Below the pieces are notes generated by a model that saw nothing but the letters and a program-made list of their open reading frames with translations, was not told the DNA's origin and searched no databases. A program made the translations under genes and the position numbers. Shown piece after piece: positions 1 to 9,200 of a stretch of DNA of 64,000 nt (positions are counted from its first letter, which is position 1; every line of letters starts with the position of its first letter). The stretch is taken from the NCBI RefSeq assembly GCF_036786105.1, contig NZ_DAIQRQ010000004.1, positions 1 to 64,000 on the forward strand, written 5' to 3'. This stretch comes from Ohtaekwangia sp036786105. Lineage in GTDB: Bacteria; Bacteroidota; Bacteroidia; Cytophagales; Cyclobacteriaceae.

Positions 1-80
1 CAATCGGTATTCGCATAGCGTGCAATCGTTTGGCTTCCGTTATTCAAAAAGAATTTCCGGTATTTCAGAAAACATGTTGA
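1..80 (+). CDS. Possible 3' end of an upstream gene, cut by the window edge
   Basis: Frame 3 is open from the window edge to a TGA at 78-80 and gives about 25 residues ending VIQKEFPVFQKTC. The composition looks coding (mixed hydrophobic and basic residues, no low complexity), but the piece is too short to assign to a family. It could be the C-terminus of a regulator or simply an open frame by chance. The following gene starts 87 bp downstream in the same direction. Confidence 0.25.
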   Translation, partial: IGIRIACNRLASVIQKEFPVFQKTC

Positions 81-167
81 TCTTCGTGTCGAATTTTTTT
101 GTTAGATCGATAAGCAACGCGGTGGCTACACTGTGTTTGATCTGAAAAGAACCACATTAAATATAGT

Positions 168-1334
168 ATGAAAAAAAGTCTGTTTGCACTACTTCTGGGA
201 GGTTTGGGCATTGGCACCACCGAATTTGTGATGATGGGACTATTACCCGATATCTCCAATAACCTGGACGTCTCTATTCCCGTGGCGGGGTATCTCATTT
301 CGGCGTATGCCCTCGGCGTTGTAATTGGCGCCCCTTTGCTGGTGTTTATCGCCGGAAACTATCCTCCTAAAAAAATATTGATTGTTCTGATGATCCTGTT
401 CACCGGTTTCAACGGGCTCTCCAGTCTCGCTCCCGGATATATACCTTTATTCTTTCTGCGCTTATTGTCCGGACTTCCACATGGAGCGTTCTTCGGTGTA
501 GGTGCAGTAGTGGCCAGTCGCCTGGCCGATAAAGGAAAAGAAGCACAGGCAGTATCGATCATGTTTGCCGGGTTGACTATTGCAAACCTCATGGGAGTTC
601 CTCTGGGCACCTATCTTGGGCATAATTACAGCTGGCGGTATTCATTCCTGCTGATAGCCATCATCGGATTGATAACATTACTTTGTCTTCAACTGTGGAT
701 GCCAAAATTGGAGAACAACAACAAGTCAAACATAGCTGACCAACTTTCATTCTTTAAACGCACTGACGCCTGGCTGATTATCATCATTACCGCTATAGGT
801 ACGGGCGGATTATTTTGCTGGATCAGCTATATAGCGCCGTTGCTCACAAATGTATCCGGCTTTACGCCTGATCAGGTGCCATATATACTTTCACTGGCTG
901 GCCTGGGTATGCTTGCAGGCAATCTGTTAGGCGGATGGCTGGCGGATCGGTATTCTCCCGCTAAAACTTCTTTTGCCTTATTGTTGTGCATGGTGGTTTC
1001 GCTTATGCTGGTATCATTCTTTTCCGAATACAAAAGCATATCATTAATGATGACGTTTTTAACCGGTGCATTATCTTTCTCGTTGGCAGCCCCCATACAG
1101 ATGCTCATGATCCAGACAGCACGTGGTGCCGAAATGTTCGCTGCTGCTGTGTCGCAGGCATGCTTTAACATAGGCAATGCGCTGGGTGCTTTTCTTGGAG
1201 GGCTTCCATTAACGATGGGATACTCTTATACTTCTCCGGAATGGATCGGTATACTGATGGCGCTTACCGGCGCAGCTGCTGCAGCTATATTAATACGGGG
1301 TACACAAAAAAGTATAATAGCCCAGGCTTCCTGA
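168..1334 (+). CDS. MFS transporter, AraJ-type efflux permease
   Basis: A 388-residue inner-membrane protein with about 12 hydrophobic segments. The start GIGTTEFVMMGLLP is the signature of the drug:H+ antiporter-1 group (AraJ, CmlA, SotB type sugar or drug exporters), and GLPHGAFFGVGAVVASR near residue 105 is the matching conserved loop and helix. Family knowledge says proton-driven export of small molecules; the substrate cannot be read from sequence. The ATG at 168 is the first in frame. A hairpin with a T-run follows, so the gene is probably monocistronic. No regulator is visible beside it. Confidence 0.9.
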   Translation: MKKSLFALLLGGLGIGTTEFVMMGLLPDISNNLDVSIPVAGYLISAYALGVVIGAPLLVFIAGNYPPKKILIVLMILFTGFNGLSSLAPGYIPLFFLRLLSGLPHGAFFGVGAVVASRLADKGKEAQAVSIMFAGLTIANLMGVPLGTYLGHNYSWRYSFLLIAIIGLITLLCLQLWMPKLENNNKSNIADQLSFFKRTDAWLIIIITAIGTGGLFCWISYIAPLLTNVSGFTPDQVPYILSLAGLGMLAGNLLGGWLADRYSPAKTSFALLLCMVVSLMLVSFFSEYKSISLMMTFLTGALSFSLAAPIQMLMIQTARGAEMFAAAVSQACFNIGNALGAFLGGLPLTMGYSYTSPEWIGILMALTGAAAAAILIRGTQKSIIAQAS

Positions 1335-1357
1335 ACCCCGTGCAACAATAAATTTAC

Positions 1358-1387
1358 ATGCACCAGACATTGCGTCAGGTGCATTTT
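1358..1387 (+). terminator. Rho-independent terminator after the MFS gene
   Basis: ATGCACC (1358-1364) pairs with GGTGCAT (1378-1384), extended by a GA/TC pair inside, and is followed by a short T-run. It lies 24 bp after the MFS stop codon. Confidence 0.65.
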
Positions 1388-1412
1388 CATTTACTTGTGA
1401 TATGTTTGTCTT

Positions 1413-1613
1413 ATGAATACTGCCAACAGCTTTCTCGATTTACTGGCTGCACCTGCGAAGCGTGCCTTGCAACGTGTCGGTATAAAAAGGCTGGAGCAGC
1501 TTTCCTGGCTAAGTGAAAAAGAAGTGCTTGAATTACACGGCATGGGACCGGGCGGCATCGCCAAATTAAAAAAAGCGTTGGCAGAGAAGGGTCTTTCCTT
1601 TCGAAAGAAATAA
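1413..1613 (+). CDS. Small helix-hairpin-helix protein resembling the RNA polymerase alpha C-terminal domain
   Basis: A 66-residue protein, nearly all one helical domain: LAAPAKRALQRVGIKRLEQL followed by ELHGMGPGGIAKLKKAL. The second part is a helix-hairpin-helix with the GMGPGGIAKL turn, as in the alphaCTD of RNA polymerase and in stand-alone proteins common in Bacteroidota. Such domains bind DNA backbone without sequence specificity or contact regulators. Its cellular role is unknown. It has its own short upstream region after the terminator and is convergent with the next gene, from which it is separated by 7 bp. Confidence 0.75.
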   Translation: MNTANSFLDLLAAPAKRALQRVGIKRLEQLSWLSEKEVLELHGMGPGGIAKLKKALAEKGLSFRKK

Positions 1614-1620
1614 ATTTCTC

Positions 1621-2106
1621 CTATTCCGGTTCGCGCTGATGTGGCTTCAGGCCCCGCAGCAGTTTGTTTATAGTTTTCGTCATGCGATCCACACGTGTAT
1701 CTATCTTCCGGGCGGCGTATATATAATTGACATAGTACCTGCGCTCGCTCTCGGAAAGAGCATTAAAAAATGCAAGCGCCTCTGGTTCATCCTGCAAACA
1801 CAACATCATTTCCTCCGGAACTTTCAGCGGGTCTTTATCCGGATAAAGTATAACATGAACATAATCGCCTTCTTTCTTTTTGATTGCCTTCCTTATTTCC
1901 GCTTTTACAGGTAAAAATAATTTTCCCTTTCCCATCGGCATCAGGCTGCATTTCTCTATAGTATATCCATCTATAGTTCCTTTCACCTTTACCCAGCCAA
2001 AAGGTTTTGTCTTGTCTTGCAATAGTTGAGGAATGCGTGCGTATGTCCACCCGCCTTTACCAGGAAATCTCTCTAATTTATATTTCTTGTCTACAAGAGG
2101 TTTCAT
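1621..2106 (-). CDS. YdeI/OmdA-type protein with DUF1905 domain
   Basis: A 161-residue cytoplasmic protein. The N-terminal part (residues 1-90, with GWVKVKGTIDGYTIEKCSLMP and the following beta strands) matches the DUF1905 barrel fold. The C-terminal part (about 95-155) has the helical motif LPEEMMLCL-like PEEMMLCLQDEPEALAFFNAL and SERRYYVNYIYAARKIDTRV, typical of the bacteriocin-protection YdeI/OmpD-associated family. That family name rests on weak phenotypes, so the biochemical role is open. The length is normal for the two-domain form. ATG at 2106 is supported by the lysine-rich start of the domain. Confidence 0.8.
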   Translation of the reverse strand: MKPLVDKKYKLERFPGKGGWTYARIPQLLQDKTKPFGWVKVKGTIDGYTIEKCSLMPMGKGKLFLPVKAEIRKAIKKKEGDYVHVILYPDKDPLKVPEEMMLCLQDEPEALAFFNALSESERRYYVNYIYAARKIDTRVDRMTKTINKLLRGLKPHQREPE

Positions 2107-2246
2107 CCTTCCGCTGTGAAATGGTCAATTTTTCAAAGCTATACATCTGTCCTATAATAATATCACACCGCAGGCCTTTACAGGATATAGCATTCGCTGT
2201 ATTGATTGGTTTTAAAAGCCATCGGGTCTACGGGAGAAAAATATAA

Positions 2247-2801
2247 TTACCGAGGGGGCGATAAAAAAATTAACAGGATAATCAGATCACCAACATGGAT
2301 GCGCAGGTGCTTCAAAGCGCTGGTTATATGATACTCTACGGCTTTAGAAGACACATGAAGGCGTTTGGCTATTTCATCATTCGTGTAACGGTCGAATCGG
2401 CTCAACCGGAAGATCGCCTTGGTAGTATCGGGCAGTTTTTCTATTTCAGAATTAATCAAACTCAATGCCTCTTCGTATTCCAGTTGCTCTTCTGTACAAT
2501 GCGTTTCAACTTTTAATTGCGAAGCAGCACTTTTTTTCAATTTCTGCTGGCACGATATTTTGTCGAACTGGTCGTAAATTTTGTTTTTGAGTGCCCGGTA
2601 TAAATATGCATTCAAATCTTCTATTACCGGTAGTTTATCTCTTCGCAACCATAATTTCACAAAAACATCCTGCACAACCTCCTGGCATATACTACGGTCT
2701 TTAAAGTAGCAATAGCAGAGATTATAGAGCTTGCTCCAATAGGCATCGTAGATTTTTTCAAAATCCTTTTCCGTCAATATAGAGGTCTTCTTAGGAACCA
2801 T
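2247..2801 (-). CDS. ECF RNA polymerase sigma factor of the FecI type
   Basis: A 184-residue sigma-70 family protein from the ATG at 2801 (an upstream TTG at 2822 is possible). Region 2 is seen as FEKIYDAYWSKLYNLCYCYF and the following CQEVVQDVFVKLW. Region 4 is seen as LPDTTKAIFRLSRFDRYTND and IAKRLHVSSKAVEYHITSAL, the helix-turn-helix that reads the -35 box. It lacks regions 1 and 3, as ECF factors do. The divergent FecR gene starts 111 bp away and a TonB transducer follows, so it probably turns on the SusC/SusD locus when the signal is sensed. Divergent order of sigma and anti-sigma is less common than tandem order. Confidence 0.92.
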   Translation of the reverse strand: MVPKKTSILTEKDFEKIYDAYWSKLYNLCYCYFKDRSICQEVVQDVFVKLWLRRDKLPVIEDLNAYLYRALKNKIYDQFDKISCQQKLKKSAASQLKVETHCTEEQLEYEEALSLINSEIEKLPDTTKAIFRLSRFDRYTNDEIAKRLHVSSKAVEYHITSALKHLRIHVGDLIILLIFLSPPR

Positions 2802-2912
2802 AGGGTTTGGCTGAGGAAGCAATGAAATTAGATAAAAATTTATTTAATAAAAAGTTGCAATCGATTTAGGGAGTGCGAATGCGACAACCGTCTTCCTGAA
2901 AAATTATTGCGG

Positions 2913-3875
2913 ATGAACCAGGAACAAATCGCACAACTGCTCGAAAAACTTCGGGCGGGTACGGCAACATCTTATGAAAAAGCGCTGTTGGAAGAATTTT
3001 GGGAAAAAGCTTCGGCTGACAGCAGTTTCACGGATAGCCTCTCGTCAAAGGAAAAACAGACTATTAAAGAAGAGCTCTTCGCAAACATCAAAAGCCAACT
3101 GCAATGGCAGGAAAAGAAAAGTGTGCGATCACTTTATCCTTCTCTATTATATAAGGTTGCAGCCTCCATCTCCATTATTGTAATAGTTTCATTTCTATGG
3201 CTCTATCATTCAAATACAATAGAGTATAAAACCGGGTTTGGAGAAAAACTTACGGTGGTGCTACCCGATCGGTCCACCGTAATACTTAATGGAAACTCCT
3301 GTGTGCGCTATGCAAAAGGATGGAATGAAGAAAACACACGTGAAGTATGGATTGAAGGTGAAGGATTTTTCTCTGTGCAGCATACCAAAAATCATCAGAA
3401 GTTTATTGTTCATGCTGCGCGGCAACTCAACGTTGAAGTGCTCGGCACGAAATTCAACGTCAAAGCTCGCTCCCAAAAAATAGAAGTGATGCTGGCGGAG
3501 GGAAAAGTAAAACTTGACCTTGCTGATAAAACCAACGCGCACGCATCATACTATTTACATCCGGGAGAACTGGCCACCGTACACAACGATAGTTTTAGCA
3601 TGCGCCCGGTGCAGCAGGCCAATCATATTGCATGGCTGAAAAATAAATTGCTGTTCGATGAAACATCGCTCGGGGATATTGCGGAAATACTGGAAGAAGC
3701 CTACGGTCTGCATATTGCCTTTCAACAAGAAGAATTAAAAAACAGAAAGCTTTCCGGAGAAATATCCTCTGCCACCGCAGAAGATATACTGAAAGCTATT
3801 AGCGAAACATTCAATCTCACGGTAACACGTAACGGACAGAACGTAACACTTTCTCAACAAAACGAAACTCTATAA
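2913..3875 (+). CDS. FecR-type anti-sigma factor with DUF4974 domain
   Basis: A 320-residue inner-membrane protein. The cytoplasmic N-terminus (1-65) holds MNQEQIAQLLEKLRAGTATS, one membrane helix follows (about 72-92, ISIIVIVSFLWLY), then the periplasmic FecR domain with LPDRSTVILNGNS and the strongly conserved KFNVKA stretch, and a C-terminal DUF4974/secretin-like fold (about 250-315, SLGDIAEILEEAYGLHI). In this family the N-terminus holds the ECF sigma factor and the periplasmic part reads the STN domain of the TonB transducer. I chose the ATG at 2913 over a TTG at 2907. The transducer gene follows after 42 bp. Confidence 0.93.
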   Translation: MNQEQIAQLLEKLRAGTATSYEKALLEEFWEKASADSSFTDSLSSKEKQTIKEELFANIKSQLQWQEKKSVRSLYPSLLYKVAASISIIVIVSFLWLYHSNTIEYKTGFGEKLTVVLPDRSTVILNGNSCVRYAKGWNEENTREVWIEGEGFFSVQHTKNHQKFIVHAARQLNVEVLGTKFNVKARSQKIEVMLAEGKVKLDLADKTNAHASYYLHPGELATVHNDSFSMRPVQQANHIAWLKNKLLFDETSLGDIAEILEEAYGLHIAFQQEELKNRKLSGEISSATAEDILKAISETFNLTVTRNGQNVTLSQQNETL

Positions 3876-3917
3876 GAAGTCTATACCAGGAATTACATCA
3901 ACCAAACCCTATATGAT

Positions 3918-6900
3918 ATGAGTATACAGTACAAATTCTGCGATCGTTTGTCACTCTGTCTTTTGCTACTGCTGTGCAGCCCACTCTACGCAGCTGTTGC
4001 GCAGGCTCCTATTTTCGCCAATGCCGAAGTTTTGGAACCTGAAGCCCAACGTAAAGAAACACGCCCGTTGCTGGAAATACTGGATGAAGTCCGGCATCAC
4101 TTTCATGTATCATTTGTATATGAACCTTCTACCCTGGAAGGAAAAGAAGTAGCGGCGCAAATCAATTACAATGAAAAAATTGAAAGCATCCTCAATTATG
4201 TACTCGGATCCGCTGGCTTGCAATTCAAAAAAATCAACAGGCATACATACTCTATTTTGCCGAGGCAGGCACAAAAGCGAACACATGATGCTGAAGTAAG
4301 CGCGGGGGAATTACTGCCCACACTATATGGCGAATTTATGTCGGCTGATGAATGGAACACTGTTTCCGATGTCATCCAGGATATAGCAATAACCGGTACA
4401 ATAACAGATGATGCGGGCGAGCCGCTACCCGGTGTAAATGTATTGATTAAAGGAAGTTCTGTAGGCACCACCACCGATACTGAAGGTAAATATTCATTGA
4501 TGGTGCCCGACCAAAATACAGTCCTGGTAATAAGTTTCATTGGCTACATACAGCAGGAAATTACGGTTGGCAATCGTACTGAGATAAATGTAAGCCTCGC
4601 ACCTGACGTAAAGCAGCTCGCAGAAGTTGTAGTGGTGGGATATGGAACACAAAAACGATACTCTGTAACCGGAGCCGTAGCCAGTGTATCATCACAAGAT
4701 GTGGCGGCACTACCCGTACCGGATGTAGCAGCCGCTATACAAGGCCGCGTGGCCGGTGTTTCAGTCGTGAATAATGGAAGCCCGGGCACTGCGCCGATCG
4801 TTCGCATACGGGGTGTAGGCTCTATATCCTATAGTGCCGATCCTCTTTATGTTATTGACGGCATTCCTTCAGCAACCAATTTGAGTAACTTTGATACAAA
4901 AGATATAGAGTCTGTCGAAGTACTGAAAGATGCAGCCGCGGCCGCTATATATGGATCGCGCGCTGCCAACGGTGTTATACTGATCACAACCAAAAAAGGA
5001 TCGAGGGATAACAAACCGCATGTTACAATTGATTCCTACTATGGCGTACAAAGTCCGTGGAAAAAACTTGACCTCTTGAACCGCGATGAGTATGTGCGAT
5101 ATGGAACACAACTTATTACCAATTCCGGAGGAACACTACCGGCACATCTTGTAAATCTGAATGAACCAATCTATGCCGGCGCTACACAAACTTATGCACA
5201 GACCGACACTGACTGGCAGGATGAAATGTTTCGAACGTCCCCCATCACTCAGTCGCAGGTAACGCTTTCAACCGGCAATGAAAACCTGAAACTGTATACC
5301 TCTGCGGGATACTTTAAACAGGATGGTATTATGCTCGGCACAAACTTCGAGCGTTATAATTATCGTCTCAACACGGAGTTCAAATTAAGTAAGCGCTTTA
5401 CTTTCGGACAAAACCTGAGTCTGTCATCCAGTGCTACCCGCGGAGAAAATCAGAGCGGTGGCCGCACACAGATACAACACATCATCCACCAGGTGCCCTA
5501 TATACCGGTGATGGATCCTACCAAGTTGGGTGGTTATCGTGCACCGGACAACAATGACGGTGCTGACCCTGAAAATCCTGTTCGTATCGCCGTGCAGGAT
5601 CTGAACAAAACCTATGTTACCAGTGTATTTGGCAATGCATATCTCGATGTCTCAATCTTTGATGCATTGAAGTATCGCTTTACCGCTGGCGTAAATTACG
5701 CCGTAACGCGTATTCGCACCGACCTGCCTATATATAACGATGGCTTTAGCGGAAGAAATAATCATCAGCTCACAGACAACCGCGGCAGCAGTTACTCGCC
5801 TATATTCTCAAATCAGTTAACCTTTGATAAAACATTCGGTAAACATTATCTAAACGCCATCGCAGTAGCGGAGCGCCAGAATTTTAATGATGATGGATTG
5901 AACATCAGCGCCAACCAATCCAGCAACGCTATCAATCAATTGCGTGGTGCTACTAATGCCACCATTAATGATGGCTTTCGTAATGAACGCACGCTATACT
6001 CCTACCTGGCTCGTGTTAATTATGAATACGCCAGTAAATATCTGTTGAGCGTATCATTCCGCAGGGACGGATATTCTGCTTTTGCGCCAGGCAAAAAATG
6101 GGGAAACTTCCCCGGAGTTTCCGTGGGCTGGCGCATCAGCGAAGAGTCATTCATGAAATCCGTACCTACTATTTCAGAACTTAAAGTTCGTGCAAGCTAC
6201 GGATCAATCGGGTTTAGCGGTATAGGTCCATACGACTGGGTATCCACTATCGGCCTTAACACAGGCTATCCGTTTAACAATATCAGTCCGGGTGTAACAG
6301 GAAGTTTCTTCGACCGGCTACCGAACTACAATCTCGAATGGGAGATTACGAAAATGACAAATATAGGACTTGATATAGGGGTACTCGACAACCGCGTAAC
6401 ATTCTCCATAGAAGCCTATAACCGGCAGGTTGATAACCTCATTCTCGCAGTGCCACTGGCACCATCACTGGGCTATACGCAAACTTATCCTGCCAACATT
6501 GGTTCTATGCGTAACCGCGGGCTTGAGTTCCAGGCAACCTATGCAAAGCGTACAGGAGACTTTCACTATACTGTGTCTGGCAATATAGGGATGACACGCA
6601 ACAAAGTGCTTCACCTCGATAATCCTTCGTCAACGATCTTTGCCGGCAACAATGCAGACTTCGGCGGGTTTGACATCACCAAAACAGAAGGAGGCCATTC
6701 TATACAGGGATTCTATGGCTGGAAGACGGATGGTATATTTCAGAGCCAGGAAGAGATCAATGCAGCCAATGCATTGGATGGAAACTCCACTACCGCTTAC
6801 CAGGACAAAGCAGCTCCCGGTGATATACGGTTTAAGGATATCAACGGAGATGGTGTAATCAATGCAAGCGACAGAACATACCTGGGCAGCTATATACCAA

Positions 6901-7418
6901 ACTTCAACTATGGCGTGAACATCTCGGTTGACTATAAAAATTTCGACTTCTCAATGTTCCTGCAAGGTGTGCAGGGCAACAAGATATATAACGGTACCAA
7001 GGTGCTTTCACAAGGTATGCTGCGTTTGTTCGGTGCAGATAAAGCTGTGCTGAATGCATGGCGCCCAGATAACACCAACACAGATATACCTCGTGCCATC
7101 AGTGGCGATCCCAATCAGAATTCCCGTACATCTGATCGCTTCATTGAAAGCGGATCGTATATGCGCATCAAAAACATCAGTATCGGATATACAATCCCGA
7201 CCACAACACTGCAATCGCTCACCAACGGATCGCTCAACAAAATACGCATCTACATATCGGCGCAAAACCTGGTAACCATCACCAAATATACCGGCTACGA
7301 TCCCGAAGTAGGTACACGTACCAACAACAATGCCACGCCTTTGCTAACCAACGGTGTTGATTACGGTCAATATCCTTCGGCAAGAACACTTATGGCTGGT
7401 CTCCAAATAGGTTTTTAA
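3918..7418 (+). CDS. SusC/RagA-family TonB-dependent transducer
   Basis: A 1166-residue outer-membrane protein. Order: signal peptide (about 1-30), STN signalling domain (about 50-115, with LLEILDEVRHHFHVSFVYEP), carboxypeptidase-regulatory-like beta sandwich (about 155-230, GEPLPGVNVLIKGSSVGTT), the SusC signature EVVVVGYGTQKR, plug (about 250-370, with VDVxx-type ADPLYVIDGIP and AAAAIYGSRAANGVILITTK), then the barrel ending in LQIGF. The STN domain means it both imports and signals through FecR. The substrate is unknown; no glycoside hydrolase sits beside it. The ATG at 3918 is used because an ATG at 3913 meets a stop after one codon. Confidence 0.95.
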   Translation: MSIQYKFCDRLSLCLLLLLCSPLYAAVAQAPIFANAEVLEPEAQRKETRPLLEILDEVRHHFHVSFVYEPSTLEGKEVAAQINYNEKIESILNYVLGSAGLQFKKINRHTYSILPRQAQKRTHDAEVSAGELLPTLYGEFMSADEWNTVSDVIQDIAITGTITDDAGEPLPGVNVLIKGSSVGTTTDTEGKYSLMVPDQNTVLVISFIGYIQQEITVGNRTEINVSLAPDVKQLAEVVVVGYGTQKRYSVTGAVASVSSQDVAALPVPDVAAAIQGRVAGVSVVNNGSPGTAPIVRIRGVGSISYSADPLYVIDGIPSATNLSNFDTKDIESVEVLKDAAAAAIYGSRAANGVILITTKKGSRDNKPHVTIDSYYGVQSPWKKLDLLNRDEYVRYGTQLITNSGGTLPAHLVNLNEPIYAGATQTYAQTDTDWQDEMFRTSPITQSQVTLSTGNENLKLYTSAGYFKQDGIMLGTNFERYNYRLNTEFKLSKRFTFGQNLSLSSSATRGENQSGGRTQIQHIIHQVPYIPVMDPTKLGGYRAPDNNDGADPENPVRIAVQDLNKTYVTSVFGNAYLDVSIFDALKYRFTAGVNYAVTRIRTDLPIYNDGFSGRNNHQLTDNRGSSYSPIFSNQLTFDKTFGKHYLNAIAVAERQNFNDDGLNISANQSSNAINQLRGATNATINDGFRNERTLYSYLARVNYEYASKYLLSVSFRRDGYSAFAPGKKWGNFPGVSVGWRISEESFMKSVPTISELKVRASYGSIGFSGIGPYDWVSTIGLNTGYPFNNISPGVTGSFFDRLPNYNLEWEITKMTNIGLDIGVLDNRVTFSIEAYNRQVDNLILAVPLAPSLGYTQTYPANIGSMRNRGLEFQATYAKRTGDFHYTVSGNIGMTRNKVLHLDNPSSTIFAGNNADFGGFDITKTEGGHSIQGFYGWKTDGIFQSQEEINAANALDGNSTTAYQDKAAPGDIRFKDINGDGVINASDRTYLGSYIPNFNYGVNISVDYKNFDFSMFLQGVQGNKIYNGTKVLSQGMLRLFGADKAVLNAWRPDNTNTDIPRAISGDPNQNSRTSDRFIESGSYMRIKNISIGYTIPTTTLQSLTNGSLNKIRIYISAQNLVTITKYTGYDPEVGTRTNNNATPLLTNGVDYGQYPSARTLMAGLQIGF

Positions 7419-7502
7419 AAAATCAGAAATGATTTGTACTTCATTCTATTTCCACACCACCCAAGCTAGCGGCTGGCAACCAGCCGCAAAAAAATAAGTC
7501 TT

Positions 7503-9044
7503 ATGAAAAGAAATATAGTATATCTGACAATCATCATGAGCTTTCTTGCAAATTCCTGCAGTGAAAGCGACCTGAACAGAAAAACGCCGAACAATTTTAC
7601 GGTAGATACATACTATAAAACAGCAGCAGAATTATCTACTGCACTCACCGGTGTGTATTCTATTTTGCAAAGCACCAATCTCGTTTCGCGCGAGTGGTTC
7701 TTCCTCAACGACCTTCGCTCTGATGAAATGGCCAGCGGAGGCGGTCAACTGGAAACACCGCGTAACCAGATATTGATAGGATCACACAATCCATCAAACC
7801 CTATACTTACCAGCGTGTGGACGGAGCTATACCGCCTCATTCACCGGGCCAACGGTGTAATCGTAAAAGGCGCTGATATAGCCATGGACGAGACACTAAA
7901 GAAACGCTATATCGCCGAGGCGCGCTTTCTGCGTGCATGGGCATACTTCCAATTATATCAATTCTGGGGAGGGGTGCCGCTCTATACACAATATGCCGAA
8001 ACAATCAACGATACAAAACCCAAATCACCCGCGGCAGACATTTATAACTTTATAGTGTCTGAGCTTATCGCCATACAAAGCGATTTGCCGCAGTCTTATT
8101 CCGGTAATGATCTCGGCAGGGCAAGCCGTATTGCTGCGCAAACTTTACTGGCAAAAACATACCTGTTAAACCTTGACTATACCAACGCAAAACCTTTACT
8201 GGAAAGTGTTATAGACTATGGGGAAAGCGTAAGCGGAGGCAATCCACTGATGGACGACTACTTTGATAACTTCCGCGAGGAAACCGAGTACAACAAAGAA
8301 TCGATCTGGGAAGTATCGTATACATCCAACGGAAACTATAACTGGGATGCCGATGGAAATACCAGCGGCCCTAACGACTCGTGGATACGCTCGCAGGAAT
8401 ATTCTGCTATTGGCTGGCGAAACCTGATTCCTTCCAATAAACTACTGGCAGAATTTGAAGATGATGATCCACGTCTGAAATTCAATTTTTACTTTACAGG
8501 TGATACTTATGGAAACCCTTCTTCTCCTAAAATACTCACAGCAGGAGATCAACGCGGGGATGGTTCTATCTTTAAAGGAGTAGCGCAAAAGATAAGCTGG
8601 AAGAAATACTCCATCATGTATAAACTTGACCCAGGCGGATTTTACGACCAGATCGGCATCAACTACCGTATGTTCCGCTATGCAGATGTATACTTGATGG
8701 CAGCAGAAGTAGAGAATGAAATTGGCACACCGGCACAAGCCATTACCTATCTGAATAAAACCCGTGCACGTCCGAGTGTTGATATGCCACTATATCCTAC
8801 AGCGGATTATCCCACAGGAACAAAGGATGAAATCATGAAAGCGATCATGCACGAGCGTATGGTGGAGCTGGCAGGTGAGGAAGTACGTAATTTTGATATA
8901 CTCCGCTGGAGAAAAGCAGGGAAATTTACTACCGATCCCCTGTCATACTTTGCACCGAACAAGTACGAACTGTTACCTCTTCCACAATCTGAAATAGACA
9001 ATAACGACAAGATTGATCAGACCGACCAAAACCCCGGGTATTAG
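7503..9044 (+). CDS. SusD/RagB-family nutrient-binding lipoprotein
   Basis: A 513-residue surface lipoprotein. It starts with a type II signal peptide ending in the lipobox LANSC (Cys19). The N-terminal SusD-like region has SALTGVYSIL-type ALTGVYSILQS and AEARFLRAWAYFQLYQFWGG, which is the TPR-like core of the family; the C-terminal SusD_RagB domain has YRMFRYADVYLMAAEVENEI and IMHERMVELAGEEVRNFDIL. It caps the SusC barrel and hands over the ligand. It follows SusC by 84 bp and is followed by a strong terminator, so the FecR-SusC-SusD unit ends here. Confidence 0.95.
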   Translation: MKRNIVYLTIIMSFLANSCSESDLNRKTPNNFTVDTYYKTAAELSTALTGVYSILQSTNLVSREWFFLNDLRSDEMASGGGQLETPRNQILIGSHNPSNPILTSVWTELYRLIHRANGVIVKGADIAMDETLKKRYIAEARFLRAWAYFQLYQFWGGVPLYTQYAETINDTKPKSPAADIYNFIVSELIAIQSDLPQSYSGNDLGRASRIAAQTLLAKTYLLNLDYTNAKPLLESVIDYGESVSGGNPLMDDYFDNFREETEYNKESIWEVSYTSNGNYNWDADGNTSGPNDSWIRSQEYSAIGWRNLIPSNKLLAEFEDDDPRLKFNFYFTGDTYGNPSSPKILTAGDQRGDGSIFKGVAQKISWKKYSIMYKLDPGGFYDQIGINYRMFRYADVYLMAAEVENEIGTPAQAITYLNKTRARPSVDMPLYPTADYPTGTKDEIMKAIMHERMVELAGEEVRNFDILRWRKAGKFTTDPLSYFAPNKYELLPLPQSEIDNNDKIDQTDQNPGY

Positions 9045-9068
9045 ACTGTTAGCATAACTATATTGTAT

Positions 9069-9101
9069 GCCGGCCGCTGATAATACAGGGCCGGCTTTTT
9101 T
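9069..9101 (+). terminator. Rho-independent terminator after susD
   Basis: GCCGGC at 9069-9074 pairs with GCCGGC at 9090-9095 and is followed by a run of Ts. It lies 24 bp after the SusD stop codon and separates that operon from the FG-GAP protein. Confidence 0.85.
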
Positions 9102-9200
9102 CTTTCGAATCCTCTATGAAATGTTTAGCGCACGATGAAATATGTGCCGGATTATATAATTTAAGGATAAGTCAACCAACTCATAAACTGCTATCGCCTC